A stretch of 64,000 nt of DNA from Parasutterella muris. Lineage in GTDB: Bacteria > Pseudomonadota > Gammaproteobacteria > Burkholderiales > Burkholderiaceae_F. The stretch covers positions 1-64,000 of the forward strand of contig NZ_WSRP01000013.1 of NCBI RefSeq assembly GCF_009767915.1, given 5' to 3'. Positions 25,921 to 36,948 of this stretch are shown here, one piece after another (position 1 is the first letter of the stretch; each line of letters opens with the position of its first letter). Both the position numbers and the translations under genes were made by a program. Below the pieces are notes generated by a model. That model saw only the letters and a list, made by a program, of their open reading frames with translations, was not told where the DNA came from and ran no database searches.

Positions 25921-26040
25921 AAGTTCTGCTAAAATAATACTAGAGATGTTGCCCCAGCCCAGTTAAGCCTCGGGTGCGTGTCAAGCGCTTGGCATAGGCG
26001 GCTAGTATGGCTCTCGTCCCTGGGGCAACGTTCTTTTGTA
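25906..26040 (+). ncRNA. Candidate small structured RNA
   Basis: A perfect 10-bp stem GTTGCCCCAG (25948-25957) and CTGGGGCAAC (26020-26029) encloses 62 bases. Inside is a hairpin TGTCAA-GCGC-TTGGCA (one G-U) flanked by AGCC/GGCT pairing, so most bases can pair in nested fashion. A promoter-like TAATAC (25935-25940) with a weak TGTTTG 17 bases upstream would start transcription near 25946, and TTCTTTT follows the stem. It matches none of the known RNAs I could compare by eye (4.5S, 6S, tmRNA, RNase P). The minus-strand version would lie just after the stop of the 298-residue gene and could be part of its 3' end. Confidence 0.5.
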
Positions 26041-26120
26041 TTCACTTCTAAATTTCTATTAGATTTCAATTTTCGCTTCTAAATTCCAACTTATAAAGCT
26101 CAATGTAAGGACTTCGGATC

Positions 26121-27017
26121 CTAGAAGAGCAGCATAGACAATTGCTGTAATGAATTTTTATGCTCAAGAACTTTTGTGACTTTGTACGATGTCACAATTT
26201 TGTTGTTTTCAATCGATTGAGTCATAACGATGTCTGCCACTAAAGCATCACCGGTCGCAAACGTTTCCTCTCTGGAAAGAACTTGATTCATAAAGGCCAC
26301 GTCCTCAATTGAAACGAATATCGATTGATCGCCCATAAGGACCTTCCATTTCTTATCCTTTTCAAAGTATGGCGATTTTAGTAAAAGAGCGACGTTCTGA
26401 AGAATGTTTTCTGAAAAGTCTTTGTCCTCCGGATCGGCAATGAAAGATTGGTAATCATTTCTTGTTAAAACGAACTGTCTTCTTGTTGAAGACAGCTGCA
26501 TCTTGTCCACACCTGCTGATGCCAGAGGAGAGGCGAAGCTATTCAAATCATCTCTGATTTCAGGATGATGAAAATAGAGGTTGTATGTTCTGTGATCGAC
26601 TGCAAGTTTCTCTTCTTTAATTGTGATCTCGACATTGTGTTCATCATCTTTGCCAATTTTTTCTTCGATCAGATCAGGTTTTCTGCCTGCAAGCCAACGC
26701 TTTAATACAAACAACTCAAGCATAATTTGAATTATTTCGTGGGCGTTGATGAACGCATATGTCGCATTACAAGTAAGAAGGTCCTTAACTTGTTCAAGGA
26801 AGCCTGCGTCGAGAAGAAGGTCAAGCCCAAAGCTTCCCGGTTTGAGAGTCTTTACTTGAAGCTGAGCAGTGGCTTTGTCTCCATGAATGTCATCGTTGAG
26901 TGATTTGATGAGTTTGTTCAGCGCAATTAAAGATGGAGCAAGTTCCCGGACACTCATTTGATGAGAGTCCAGACCGGAGCCCTCAAAATGAAGTCTCATG
27001 GGAGTTGAGCTTCTCAT
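26121..27017 (-). CDS. Conserved hypothetical protein, unknown family
   Basis: 298 residues, soluble, no signal peptide. The N-terminus (MRLHFEGSGLDSHQMSVREL, then ALNKLIKSLN, then LKPGSFGLDLLLDAGF) matches a widespread but uncharacterised pattern seen in proteins of mobile islands. A helical middle (AHEIIQIMLELFVLKRWLAG) is followed by a beta-rich half. No catalytic motif was recognised. It stands alone in an island next to tRNA-Leu, which suggests horizontal acquisition; a defence or phage-related role is possible but unproven. Confidence 0.7.
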   Translation of the reverse strand: MRSSTPMRLHFEGSGLDSHQMSVRELAPSLIALNKLIKSLNDDIHGDKATAQLQVKTLKPGSFGLDLLLDAGFLEQVKDLLTCNATYAFINAHEIIQIMLELFVLKRWLAGRKPDLIEEKIGKDDEHNVEITIKEEKLAVDHRTYNLYFHHPEIRDDLNSFASPLASAGVDKMQLSSTRRQFVLTRNDYQSFIADPEDKDFSENILQNVALLLKSPYFEKDKKWKVLMGDQSIFVSIEDVAFMNQVLSREETFATGDALVADIVMTQSIENNKIVTSYKVTKVLEHKNSLQQLSMLLF

Positions 27018-27727
27018 ATCTTTGTCCCTATCGTTCAGTTGAGTTGTCGAAATAATTTAATAAGAGCCTTGAATTCATCCGCGTTTGTTGGTGTTTTTAG
27101 AGTTCTTCTAGAAATTCTTTATACACCTGTCCGCGACGGTTCTTGTCCTATGTTTTAACCACCACCTCTTACAATTGAAACAAGCTAATTGTCGTAGCGG
27201 TCGCGCTGGTAGTTATCACCGGCTTGAACGTTTAAATTAACTCCGTTCAAACCATTGAGAATGCCGTAGAAATCAGCATAGGACTGAAAAGGACGAAACT
27301 ACGTTATTTAAGTCGTTTGATTAAAGTGTTTCGTTAAATTGAACTTCTTGAAGATACATGAGGGTCTTGATTCCCTAGAGAACTTAAATTAACATTTACA
27401 CGTGGCTTCTGGCAACCTCGTTGTTTTAGGAACTAGAGAGACCTCGGGTGTAGGCGTACTGGTTAAGAGAACAGACCTGCGTTCATCCGGAAGCCCAACT
27501 TTTCTCATCTAATTTTTCTCCGCTAGTTTTCCATCTGTTCGAAATTGACGCGTTCTCGTTAGTGTTTTTGACTGAGATGGTGAGACTGTCTATCAAGTGT
27601 GTTTGAATACAAGGCTCATTCGTGATGGAGACCTTGCATTCGTAGGTACAAGCAACCGCCACACTGAAGTAGTGGCCGACTCCTCCCGGACCAACAATGG
27701 ACGTCTAGAAAGCAGCTCTTCTTACTT
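27018..27727. other. Gene-poor stretch with a possible gene fragment
   Basis: A minus-strand piece around 27195-27290 (ADFYGILNGLNGVNLNVQAG, ending at a stop) reads like the C-terminus of a protein but has a stop just upstream. A 60-codon plus-strand frame at 27597 overlaps the next gene and is doubtful. Confidence 0.35.
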
Positions 27728-28015
27728 TCAATACATTCGCGCTAATTTTTCTATCAACCAATCGTTCATGCGCTTGTAGATTTTGGTTTTTGAGAAAAGC
27801 CAAATCACAATGATGTAACCCAAAAAATAACCGAAATATTCCAGCCAAGCAGGGTTGGCCTCAATCAATGCTCCGAGGCCTTCATAACATATGATAAGAA
27901 CTGCACATAGAAGCAATACTACAAGAGGCAGGAGAAAAAGACCGAGAAGATAGCTGTAAAAAACAAGAAATGCAGAACCAAAAATGCCCACCAATAGCAA
28001 CGTAACGAGATCCAT
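27728..28015 (-). CDS. Small membrane protein
   Basis: 95 residues: hydrophobic helices at about 3-25, 28-48 and 60-75, then a basic C-terminal tail (KTKIYKRMNDWLIEKL). The start follows a G-rich ribosome binding site (GAGGGGGGAAC). It resembles the 91-residue protein at 28843 in length, helix order and basic tail, so the two may be distant paralogues. Function unknown; small membrane proteins of this size in islands are often immunity or toxin-like factors, which cannot be tested here. Confidence 0.6.
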   Translation of the reverse strand: MDLVTLLLVGIFGSAFLVFYSYLLGLFLLPLVVLLLCAVLIICYEGLGALIEANPAWLEYFGYFLGYIIVIWLFSKTKIYKRMNDWLIEKLARMY

Positions 28016-28088
28016 GCCAAGTTCCCCCCTCTTTACATTATAGGATTACCACGTTTTTCTTGAAGCTCGAAGACATTTTTCTATATTT

Positions 28089-28571
28089 TTATAGATAACT
28101 ATAATTAGGGATCGGCAGATTGAATGGTAAAAAATCAGGGTGCTTTAAGTTAGGTAATAAATTTTCCTTAGTTTGTTCTTCGAATAAATCTAACTCTTTG
28201 TTATAGGCAAGAATAGTTTTTTGCCAAACCGTGTACAGAGGCTCATGTTTAGTATGAGATTTTAAAAATTCTATAAAATCCGTTTTTTCTTTTGCGGTTA
28301 AAAACCAATCGTCTTTTTCTGCCATCCGCTCTACATGTTTATGAAGAACATAAGTAGGACTGTACAAAGAAATACGAGCAACCTTAGTAGCTTTTGACTT
28401 GGAGAAAGAGTTATACAATTTTAAATAAGCATCGCTCTTATGGTTAGGATCCGGAGTTACTTGAATCAGCATCTTTTTTTTCTCATTCATGGCAACAGTT
28501 TCCATGGCATAAAGGTCATACTCTGCTAACCTTTCTCTTTTAAAGTCTTTCAATAATGGGGACACAGACAC
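28089..28571 (-). CDS. Hypothetical protein
   Basis: 160 residues from a GTG at 28571, chosen because AGGAGG lies seven bases upstream; the ATG at 28595 has no such site. Lysine-rich, soluble, no signal peptide, with blocks such as MLIQVTPDPNHKSDAYLKLYN and TAKEKTDFIEFLKSHT. No family recognised. It lies 73 bases upstream of the small membrane protein gene at 27728 on the same strand. Confidence 0.6.
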   Translation of the reverse strand: MSVSPLLKDFKRERLAEYDLYAMETVAMNEKKKMLIQVTPDPNHKSDAYLKLYNSFSKSKATKVARISLYSPTYVLHKHVERMAEKDDWFLTAKEKTDFIEFLKSHTKHEPLYTVWQKTILAYNKELDLFEEQTKENLLPNLKHPDFLPFNLPIPNYSYL

Positions 28572-28725
28572 TGTCGAACCTCCTAACGCTTTCAAGAATA
28601 GAAATTATTATATTGGTTGTCAAAAAAAGATAACCTAATGATACATAAAGAAGAAATCTAATAAAAAAGACATAAAACACAGGAGGGTATGGATGGGAAA
28701 TACTGCTATGTTCCGCCATGGAGCT

Positions 28726-28840
28726 TAGAGACAAATCCATTTGCTGCGGTGTTCGACAATGAGAGCCTGGTTCAGATTTCATTTCAGAGGGGAAAGTGAC
28801 AATTCCTCGGCTGTCAAAGAGGATTGTCCTCATTGATTTA
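28726..28840 (-). repeat. 115-bp direct repeat, copy A
   Basis: It resembles 29271-29392 in the same orientation. Shared blocks include GA(G)GCAAATC, GACAAT(A/G)AG, GAAA(A)GTGACAATTC, CGGCTG and AGGATTGTCC(G/T)CATTGATTTA. The two copies flank the gene at 28843-29118. Confidence 0.7.
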
Positions 28841-28842
28841 TT

Positions 28843-29118
28843 TTATTGAGGATCTTTCAATTCAGGAAGCCTCCAGAGGTGCTTACGGAACCAATTAATA
28901 TTTGTGGTTTTGATGACGAAAACAACCAGAAAAAACCACAAGAAAAGACCGTGCAGTAAGTCACGAAAAAAGGGATTGGAAATCTCTCCGATAGCTTTCC
29001 ATACAAGAATGACGCCTGCGACTGGAACCAAGACAAGCAACGGGAGTCCGACCAGACCGATTAAGATCAGGAGAACAAACCCTACGGTGCTTTGCATAAC
29101 GCTGTCCATGATGCTCAT
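28843..29118 (-). CDS. Small membrane protein in a repeat-flanked cassette
   Basis: 91 residues: two or three hydrophobic helices (VGFVLLILIGLVGLPLLVLV, VAGVILVWKAIG, LLHGLFLWFFLVVFVI) and a basic C-terminus (WFRKHLWRLPELK). It lies between two copies of a 115-bp direct repeat, so gene plus one repeat forms a unit of about 545 bp. Function unknown; similar in layout to the protein at 27728. Confidence 0.6.
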   Translation of the reverse strand: MSIMDSVMQSTVGFVLLILIGLVGLPLLVLVPVAGVILVWKAIGEISNPFFRDLLHGLFLWFFLVVFVIKTTNINWFRKHLWRLPELKDPQ

Positions 29119-29270
29119 AAGCTACCCCATCATGAGCATTATAAGATTTACCGCTTACTTTTAGTGTTCCCTCTTTTAAGACGACCGACTCTGGAAAAAG
29201 AGTTCACAATTCCAGAGAGCCGCAGGAATGAACGTATGGGCAGAAGAATCGCCGTTTTCAATCGAGAGGA

Positions 29271-29392
29271 GCGGAGGCAAATCTTTTCTCTGAGTCGTTT
29301 GACAATAAGTGTGTGGTTTAGGTTTCACCCTAAAGGGAAAAGTGACAATTCTTCGGCTGCCAAAGACAAAAAGGATTGTCCGCATTGATTTA
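29271..29392 (-). repeat. 115-bp direct repeat, copy B
   Basis: The second copy of the repeat at 28726-28840, carrying a seven-base insertion (GACAAAA) relative to copy A. It ends about 60 bases before fba, so it may overlap the fba promoter. Confidence 0.7.
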
Positions 29393-29452
29393 CTTTAGGT
29401 AAAATTACCAGATTAGGGTTCTGTTGGACTCTTCTAACTTTCGGAGAAAAAA

Positions 29453-30517
29453 ATGGCTCTTGTGTCGTTGCGTCAACTTCTTGACCACGCAGCAGAAAAT
29501 AACTACGGTATTCCCGCCTTTAACGTCAATAACCTCGAGCAGGTTCAGGCCATTATGCAGGCCGCTAACGAAGTCAATGCTCCTGTCATCATGCAGGCTT
29601 CAGCAGGCGCTCGTAAGTACGCAGGAGAACGATTCCTTGAACACCTGATCAAGGCCGCTATTGAATCCTATCCGCATATTCCTGTTTGTATGCATCAGGA
29701 CCATGGTCAGAGCCCGGCTGTGTGCCAGGGCGCAGTCGATCTTGGATTCTCCTCTGTCATGATGGACGGCTCCCTCATGAGCGACGGAAAGACAATTTCG
29801 ACTTTCGAATACAACGTGGACGTGACAAAGGAAGTTGTCGGCTTTGCGCACAAAGTCGGTGTTTCTGTTGAAGGCGAACTTGGCTGTCTCGGTTCTCTCG
29901 AAACCATGAAGGGCGACAAGGAAGACGGACACGGCACTGACGCTGAAATGACTCGTGATCAGCTTTTAACTGATCCGGATCAGGCTGCAGAATTCGTCAA
30001 AGAAACACAGGTTGACGCTTTGGCGATTGCGATCGGTACAAGTCACGGCGCATACAAGTTCACACGCAAGCCGACTGGCGACATCCTCTCGATTCAGCGT
30101 GTAAAAGAAATTCATGCGCGTATTCCGAACACACACCTCGTGATGCACGGTTCTTCCTCTGTTCCTCAGGAATACCTGGAAGAAATCCGCAAATACGGCG
30201 GCCAGTTCCGCACAACGTACGGCGTGCCTGTTGAAGAAATCGTCGAAGCGATTAAGTACGGTGTTCGCAAAGTTAATATCGACACTGACATTCGTTTGGC
30301 AATGACTGCCGCAATTCGCAAGTACTTCGTAGAAAATCCTGAAGCCTTTGACCCGAGAGCTTATCTCAAGGTCGCTAAACAGGCTTCTGTTGAGATGTGC
30401 AAGTCCAGATACCTTGCTTTCGGATGCGAAGGACAGGCTTCCAAGATCAGCCCGCTGCCGCTTCCGGAAATGGCTCGCCTCTATAGCGAAGGCGTTCTGG
30501 CACAGAAGGTTAAGTAA
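29453..30517 (+). CDS. fba: Class II fructose-bisphosphate aldolase
   Basis: 354 residues. Zinc-site and catalytic segments include [43 protein letters not shown] and VMHGSSSVP, followed by [13 protein letters not shown]. This is the class II (metal-dependent) type found in proteobacteria, acting in glycolysis and gluconeogenesis. A terminator follows. Its composition is that of the core genome, marking the end of the island. Confidence 0.97.
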   Translation: MALVSLRQLLDHAAENNYGIPAFNVNNLEQVQAIMQAANEVNAPVIMQASAGARKYAGERFLEHLIKAAIESYPHIPVCMHQDHGQSPAVCQGAVDLGFSSVMMDGSLMSDGKTISTFEYNVDVTKEVVGFAHKVGVSVEGELGCLGSLETMKGDKEDGHGTDAEMTRDQLLTDPDQAAEFVKETQVDALAIAIGTSHGAYKFTRKPTGDILSIQRVKEIHARIPNTHLVMHGSSSVPQEYLEEIRKYGGQFRTTYGVPVEEIVEAIKYGVRKVNIDTDIRLAMTAAIRKYFVENPEAFDPRAYLKVAKQASVEMCKSRYLAFGCEGQASKISPLPLPEMARLYSEGVLAQKVK

Positions 30518-30530
30518 TCCTGATTCGAAC

Positions 30531-30553
30531 AGACCGCTTCGGCGGTCTTTTTT
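30531..30553 (+). terminator. Rho-independent terminator of fba
   Basis: AGACCGC-TTC-GGCGGTCT hairpin followed by TTTTT, 13 bases before the dgkA start. Confidence 0.9.
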
Positions 30554-30565
30554 AACTATTGATCA

Positions 30566-30964
30566 ATGATAAAACCGCAACCGAAAGACGCCTCTGAACT
30601 TAAAGGCAAAACTGGACTCAGACGTTTAATTAACGCGACGCGCTATTCTGCTCAGGGCTTTAAAGCAGCTTGGAAAACCGAGGACGCTTTTCGTCAGGAA
30701 TCCGTCTTAGCTGTCATTCTGATTCCGGTCGCAGTGCTTTTGCCGGTTTCTCTGGTTTACAAGCTTCTGCTGATCGGCTCCGTTATTCTTGTTTTGATTG
30801 TGGAAGTACTCAATTCCGCGATTGAGGCGGTAGTGGATCGTTTCGGAGGAGAGATTCATCCGCTCTCCGGCAAAGCCAAAGACTTGGGAAGCGCCGCGGT
30901 GCTTCTTGCGCTAACACTTGCCCTTATTACTTGGGTCAGCATTCTTGCGGATGCTTTTCTCTAG
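30566..30964 (+). CDS. dgkA: Diacylglycerol kinase
   Basis: 132 residues of the small integral membrane DgkA type, with three hydrophobic helices and the family signature VEVLNSAIEAVVDRFGG followed by HPLSGKAKDLGSAAVL. It phosphorylates diacylglycerol released during periplasmic glucan and lipopolysaccharide modification. Placed just after the fba terminator, it needs its own promoter or read-through. Confidence 0.95.
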   Translation: MIKPQPKDASELKGKTGLRRLINATRYSAQGFKAAWKTEDAFRQESVLAVILIPVAVLLPVSLVYKLLLIGSVILVLIVEVLNSAIEAVVDRFGGEIHPLSGKAKDLGSAAVLLALTLALITWVSILADAFL

Positions 30965-30994
30965 AACTCTCTAAATTTAAAGCATTAAAAAATT

Positions 30995-31030
30995 AAAACC
31001 GCCGTGCGTTGAAACGTCCGGCGGTTTTTT
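30995..31030. terminator. Bidirectional terminator between dgkA and purB
   Basis: AAAACCGCCG and CGGCGGTTTT arms around a 14-base loop, with an A run on the left and a T run on the right, so it can serve both convergent genes. Confidence 0.85.
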
Positions 31031-31042
31031 CTGTAAAGACGA

Positions 31043-32840
<1,798 letters not shown>

Positions 32841-33179
32841 TTGAGCAGACTTAAATTATTTTTGACTATACCCTTATTACTGATTTCCTCGTCGTTAAGT
32901 GCGCAGACAGACTTTTCAAACCTCGTCGGATACCAGGTAATCCATAAAGGACATGTCACAGGTTATAAGGATAGAGGAAAACCAGCTAAAACGGATTGGA
33001 CATTTGAAGGTTGCGAGTATGACCGCGCAATATTTATTGACGATCGTTTTGCTGTTTACTGCCGATCGTTCAATTATCACTATTCGTTCAATCCAGAGGT
33101 TGTCATATTCTCTAATGGAAGCCAGGCGAAAATGCTCATAGATAATACCTTGTTCGACATTTCGCTTAGAGACTATTAG
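32841..33179 (+). CDS. Small secreted hypothetical protein (TTG start)
   Basis: 112 residues. It starts at TTG with GGGAG eight bases upstream. A Sec signal peptide (KLFLTIPLLLISSSLSAQ) is followed by a mature part of about 90 residues rich in Tyr and Phe with two cysteines (EGCEYD, VYCRSF) that could form a disulfide. Family unknown. Isolated between purB and the helicase gene. Confidence 0.6.
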   Translation: MSRLKLFLTIPLLLISSSLSAQTDFSNLVGYQVIHKGHVTGYKDRGKPAKTDWTFEGCEYDRAIFIDDRFAVYCRSFNYHYSFNPEVVIFSNGSQAKMLIDNTLFDISLRDY

Positions 33180-33556
33180 ACATTTCTCTTCTCATACACC
33201 AGACGCGTTTTTACAGTTTCGTTGCCGGATAAAGCCTAGGAGGGCGTTCAGCCCAAGCAGTCAAATTTCAATAGACCTACGCGATAGGTTGGATAAATCC
33301 CGGGCTTTAATTCTTCCGCAAGCGAACTGTCTCTGTTTAAGAAACCGCTCAATATATGGTTAGCTGCTGAGGAGTATTTCTGCGATAAAAGATAGGAATT
33401 ATGATTATTTGCTAACTACGTAAATAGAAATAAAATTATTTAATTATTTTGCTGAGGTTGATTGCCCCCGAATCTTCTGGATGACTAGTTTTGCAGGCGG
33501 CACTCAATACCGCTGAGGATTTATTTATTCTGTTGTAAAACCGCATAAAGATACAT
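33180..33556. other. Intergenic stretch, nothing recognised
   Basis: About 375 AT-rich bases upstream of the helicase gene. No ORF, hairpin or clear promoter was supported. Confidence 0.35.
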
Positions 33557-36412
33557 ATGGTTGATACAAAACAATTAAATAAAGTAGAAGCTAAGTTATC
33601 TTTTTTTGGACGTTTATGTTGTAGGGCATATGACTCAGTCGCCGCTACAAATGATGCGCTCATCATTCGCAAGAATGACAGCATCGTCCAAGAAGTACCA
33701 TATGAGAACGTTCTGTCATTTATTAATCATAAAGAAGGATTATTCGGGACATACATTGAATTTAACGACGGAACTTCGAAAAAATTAGGCTTGTTTAAAA
33801 AAGATCAAGCCCTGCAATTACGAGACTTCTTGAATTCGAGGCTTAAAAAGGACCTCAACGATAAGATTTCATCTTACGTAACGGAGTTCGACCACCTCAC
33901 CCTTGCGCATTATCCAAGGGATTCTTGGGAAGATCTGCTGCAATCACTAGGCGAAAAAACTTTATTGTTTAAACCCAATATCGATAATGCAGAGTTAATT
34001 GATGAGGATAACCGGAACAATATCAAACGCATTTACAAAAATCTTCCGATAAACATAAAAAAACTTAGAGCGGAACACGAAAAATTAAAGCTAGCGGAGC
34101 GCAAGGGATTTTTTGATGAGATCGAGAACCATCCGCTTACAGATGAACAAAGGCTGGGGGTTATAAGAAACAATGACAGGAATATTGTATTGGCGGCTGC
34201 CGGTACGGGAAAAACATCAGTTATTGTTTCAAAAATCTTTGATCTTATTGAGTGCGGTTTGTGCGAACCTGACGAAATCTTGGTTTTGGCATTTAATAAG
34301 GATGCGGCTTTAGAAGTACAGGAACGTTTTCGAACAGGGGTTGGAAAAAGAAAGCTAAATCTCAGATGCCGGCCGAAAATTTCTACTTTTCATGCACTGG
34401 GGCGTGAAATTCTTGTCGACTCCGGAGTTACACCGACTATTAGTATTCTGGCCGAAGACTCTGTCCGTATGAACGCATGGATCACTAAGTGGCTCGATCA
34501 AGTGATTAGCGAGGATGTTAAACATTTTCTCTCTTTCCTGCACTTCATCCCTGAGCCTTTTGATCCATTCGAATGCGATGGCAAGTTGGATTATGAAAGG
34601 AGCCTTCGCGACAATGAATTCCGTACGTTAAAAGGAGAGAAAACACGCGGCTATCAGGAAATGTTAATAGCCAATTTTCTGCTTACACATGGGGTGGATT
34701 ACAACTATGAAGAACGGTATGTTGCCAAAAGACGCATTGAATCTAACCTTGACTACCGTCCGGATTTCCATATAGCGGGAACAGATATCTATATAGAACA
34801 TTTTGGTGTGGATAGACAGGGGAGGACCCGCAAAGACATTGATTCTGCTAAATATAGAGCGGACATGCAGAAGAAAAGGGACCTGCATCGCGAGCAGGGG
34901 ACGGTTCTTATTGAGACCTATCATTACGAGTGGACAGAAGGAACTCTATTGTCCGGTCTCGAAAAGAAGCTTAAGGAACACGGTATCCGCCTTCATGTCC
35001 TGAATGAAGAAACACTAAGGAAGGTCATACAACAAAACACAGAAAAGATCAGTTTATGGGGAGAAGTTCTGAAGAAGGTTCTTGTCGCCGTGCGTGTGGA
35101 GAATTTGGATGAAAGTCAGATTTTTAAGCGCTTTAAGGATGCCGGAGTACAAGAACTAAAACTCAAGACGCAACTGGTAACCAGGCTTTTGAGGGACTAT
35201 AGAGCGGAACTTGCCAAAACTTCATCAATTGATTTTGACGACATGATTCTTAAATCGTCCGCCCTTATTAATTCCGGAACATTTAGACCAAAATGGAAAT
35301 ATATCCTTGTGGACGAATTTCAGGATATTTCTACGTCAAGAAAAGACTTCGTGCTCAGTCTCGTAAAATACGGCCCGCGTCCCTCTCTAACAGTAGTGGG
35401 AGACGATTGGCAGGCCATCTATCGTTTTGCTGGGGGTAAATTAGAGTACACCACTCGTTTTGAAGAGTACTTTGGAAATGCAACATTAACATTTTTGAGG
35501 CGCACCTTTCGTTACCACGATAATATTGCGGCCGTATCAGAAAAATTTATTACAGATAACCCGAATCAAATCAAAAAGGATGTTGACGCCCAGATTCATG
35601 TTTCCAAGTCTCAAATTTTTCTGCATGATCATCTAGGGTCGGATGGGGGTGCAGAATGGGTGGAAAAGACCATTCAGATAATCAGGAAGCTGAGAAAGAA
35701 TGATCGTGACGGATCAATCGCGGTTATCGCCAGATACAACCATTTCCTGGACGATATAAAAGCGGCTGCACAAAAAATAGAGGGAGTGCGTTTCTGGACG
35801 TTCCATAAAGCCAAAGGACTCGAGGCCGATTACGTCATACTTGTGGGATTGACGCAAGGAAAATTTGGTTTTCCAAGCGAAAATAGAGATGAGGCCATAG
35901 TTGCGGCTTTGCTGCCTTTAGCGGATGATTTTCCGTACTCAGAAGAGAGACGCCTTATGTATGTGGGGATGACGCGTCCTAAAAACCAGCTGCACATAAT
36001 CGCTGATCCATATGCCGTGTCCCCCTTTGTCACAGAACTTCTGTCCCAACACTATGACATCAATATTGTTTCTCCGCTTTTCAAAAAAACGTATCGAAGT
36101 CGTTTTAAGTGCCCTCATTGTTCAGAAGGATACTTTAAAAAATGTTCCGGGAAAAATGGCGATTTTTATCTTTGCAGCATGGGTAGAGGCTGTCCCGTCG
36201 GTAAAGCCAGAGTTTGTGAGAAATGCGGATACCCGGCGATTGATAATGTAACGGTCAGCAAATGTACAAATCCCGATTGCGGCCATTCCTTTATGATCTG
36301 TGAAAAGTGCGGAAGACCAATGAGGCTTCGTGAGGGAAAATTTGGGAAATTTTGGGGCTGTTCCGGCTATGGCATACAAGGAGATCAGTGTACCAATACC
36401 CGTAGTCTTTAA
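33557..36412 (+). CDS. UvrD/HelD-like superfamily 1 helicase with nuclease-like insert and zinc-finger tail
   Basis: 951 residues. An N-terminal domain of the helicase IV type (about 1-180) precedes a UvrD-like motor. Motif I is AAAGTGKTS (about 214), motif II VDEFQD (about 585), motif III VVGDDWQAIYRFAGG, motif V TFHKAKGLEADYVILVG, motif VI EERRLMYVGMTRPK. Inserted at about 390-460 is a PD-(D/E)xK-like segment: YRPDFHI, then IYIEHFGVDRQGRTRKD, then GTVLIETYHYEW. The C-terminus (from about 850) has topoisomerase-type C4 zinc fingers (CPHCSEG, CEKCGYP, CEKCGRP). It is probably a DNA repair or defence helicase-nuclease. No partner genes are adjacent. Confidence 0.85.
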   Translation: MVDTKQLNKVEAKLSFFGRLCCRAYDSVAATNDALIIRKNDSIVQEVPYENVLSFINHKEGLFGTYIEFNDGTSKKLGLFKKDQALQLRDFLNSRLKKDLNDKISSYVTEFDHLTLAHYPRDSWEDLLQSLGEKTLLFKPNIDNAELIDEDNRNNIKRIYKNLPINIKKLRAEHEKLKLAERKGFFDEIENHPLTDEQRLGVIRNNDRNIVLAAAGTGKTSVIVSKIFDLIECGLCEPDEILVLAFNKDAALEVQERFRTGVGKRKLNLRCRPKISTFHALGREILVDSGVTPTISILAEDSVRMNAWITKWLDQVISEDVKHFLSFLHFIPEPFDPFECDGKLDYERSLRDNEFRTLKGEKTRGYQEMLIANFLLTHGVDYNYEERYVAKRRIESNLDYRPDFHIAGTDIYIEHFGVDRQGRTRKDIDSAKYRADMQKKRDLHREQGTVLIETYHYEWTEGTLLSGLEKKLKEHGIRLHVLNEETLRKVIQQNTEKISLWGEVLKKVLVAVRVENLDESQIFKRFKDAGVQELKLKTQLVTRLLRDYRAELAKTSSIDFDDMILKSSALINSGTFRPKWKYILVDEFQDISTSRKDFVLSLVKYGPRPSLTVVGDDWQAIYRFAGGKLEYTTRFEEYFGNATLTFLRRTFRYHDNIAAVSEKFITDNPNQIKKDVDAQIHVSKSQIFLHDHLGSDGGAEWVEKTIQIIRKLRKNDRDGSIAVIARYNHFLDDIKAAAQKIEGVRFWTFHKAKGLEADYVILVGLTQGKFGFPSENRDEAIVAALLPLADDFPYSEERRLMYVGMTRPKNQLHIIADPYAVSPFVTELLSQHYDINIVSPLFKKTYRSRFKCPHCSEGYFKKCSGKNGDFYLCSMGRGCPVGKARVCEKCGYPAIDNVTVSKCTNPDCGHSFMICEKCGRPMRLREGKFGKFWGCSGYGIQGDQCTNTRSL

Positions 36413-36439
36413 AAATCTTCGCTGAGTTCATATCATGTC

Positions 36440-36930
36440 GCTAACTAACCGAGAAGAGGCGGACGTTCAACCTACGCGAGCGGCGAAGAAGGGAAGAGTA
36501 TTTTGAAGGGAAGATATTGTAAACATCCGGTCATTTTTTGGGGCTCATAGAGAAATAGAGCCGCGGTGCCTGCCATTAAGAGGCGCGATTGATTTGCTCA
36601 AAAATTGCAAAGCAGAGTCTTTTCTTTGAGACAGAGAAAAAGGCGCTTCTTGAGGACCCGCTTACACACGGACCATCGCTGTGGCAGAGAAAGGAGCATT
36701 TGAAGAGGCTGTCGCCGCAGGGATATGAAGTCATTAAAAAGGTTCAGCAGAGGGCTTTCGAATAAGCAAGTCGGGGAGGCGCTCGAACTTAGCGAAAGGA
36801 CGACGGTCGAGAATCACAGAAATTCCGCATACAAGAAACTGAGCGTCTCTAATCTAAACGACTTAAAGGAGGACTTTGCGTCCTTTTTTTATTGTGGACA
36901 AGACAGCCCTGCGCTTTGTTCGCTGATGAA
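36440..36930 (+). pseudogene. Decayed FixJ-type response regulator
   Basis: Only the LuxR helix-turn-helix end is well preserved (36725-36870: GLSNKQVGEALELSERTT, VENHRNSAYKKLSVSNL). Upstream, in other frames and interrupted by stops, are pieces like GAIDLLKNCKAESFL that correspond to the end of the receiver domain. At least two frameshifts are required. It resembles the live regulators at 10350 and 52894, so a reductase/two-component cluster may have been lost here. There is no kinase nearby. Confidence 0.7.
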
Positions 36931-36948
36931 TCAGTTTCAGGGGAAAGT

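Noticed and set aside
25948..26029. 4.5S (SRP) RNA, 6S RNA or a tRNA
   Set aside because: The GGAAGGAAGCAGCC-type SRP loop is absent, the length is too short for 6S, and no tRNA arms or anticodon loop can be drawn.
28540..28833. 97-codon minus-strand frame MRTILFDSRGIV...
   Set aside because: Mostly the translation of repeat copy A and it overlaps the 5' end of a better gene; the similar frame at 29176-29385 is just repeat copy B.
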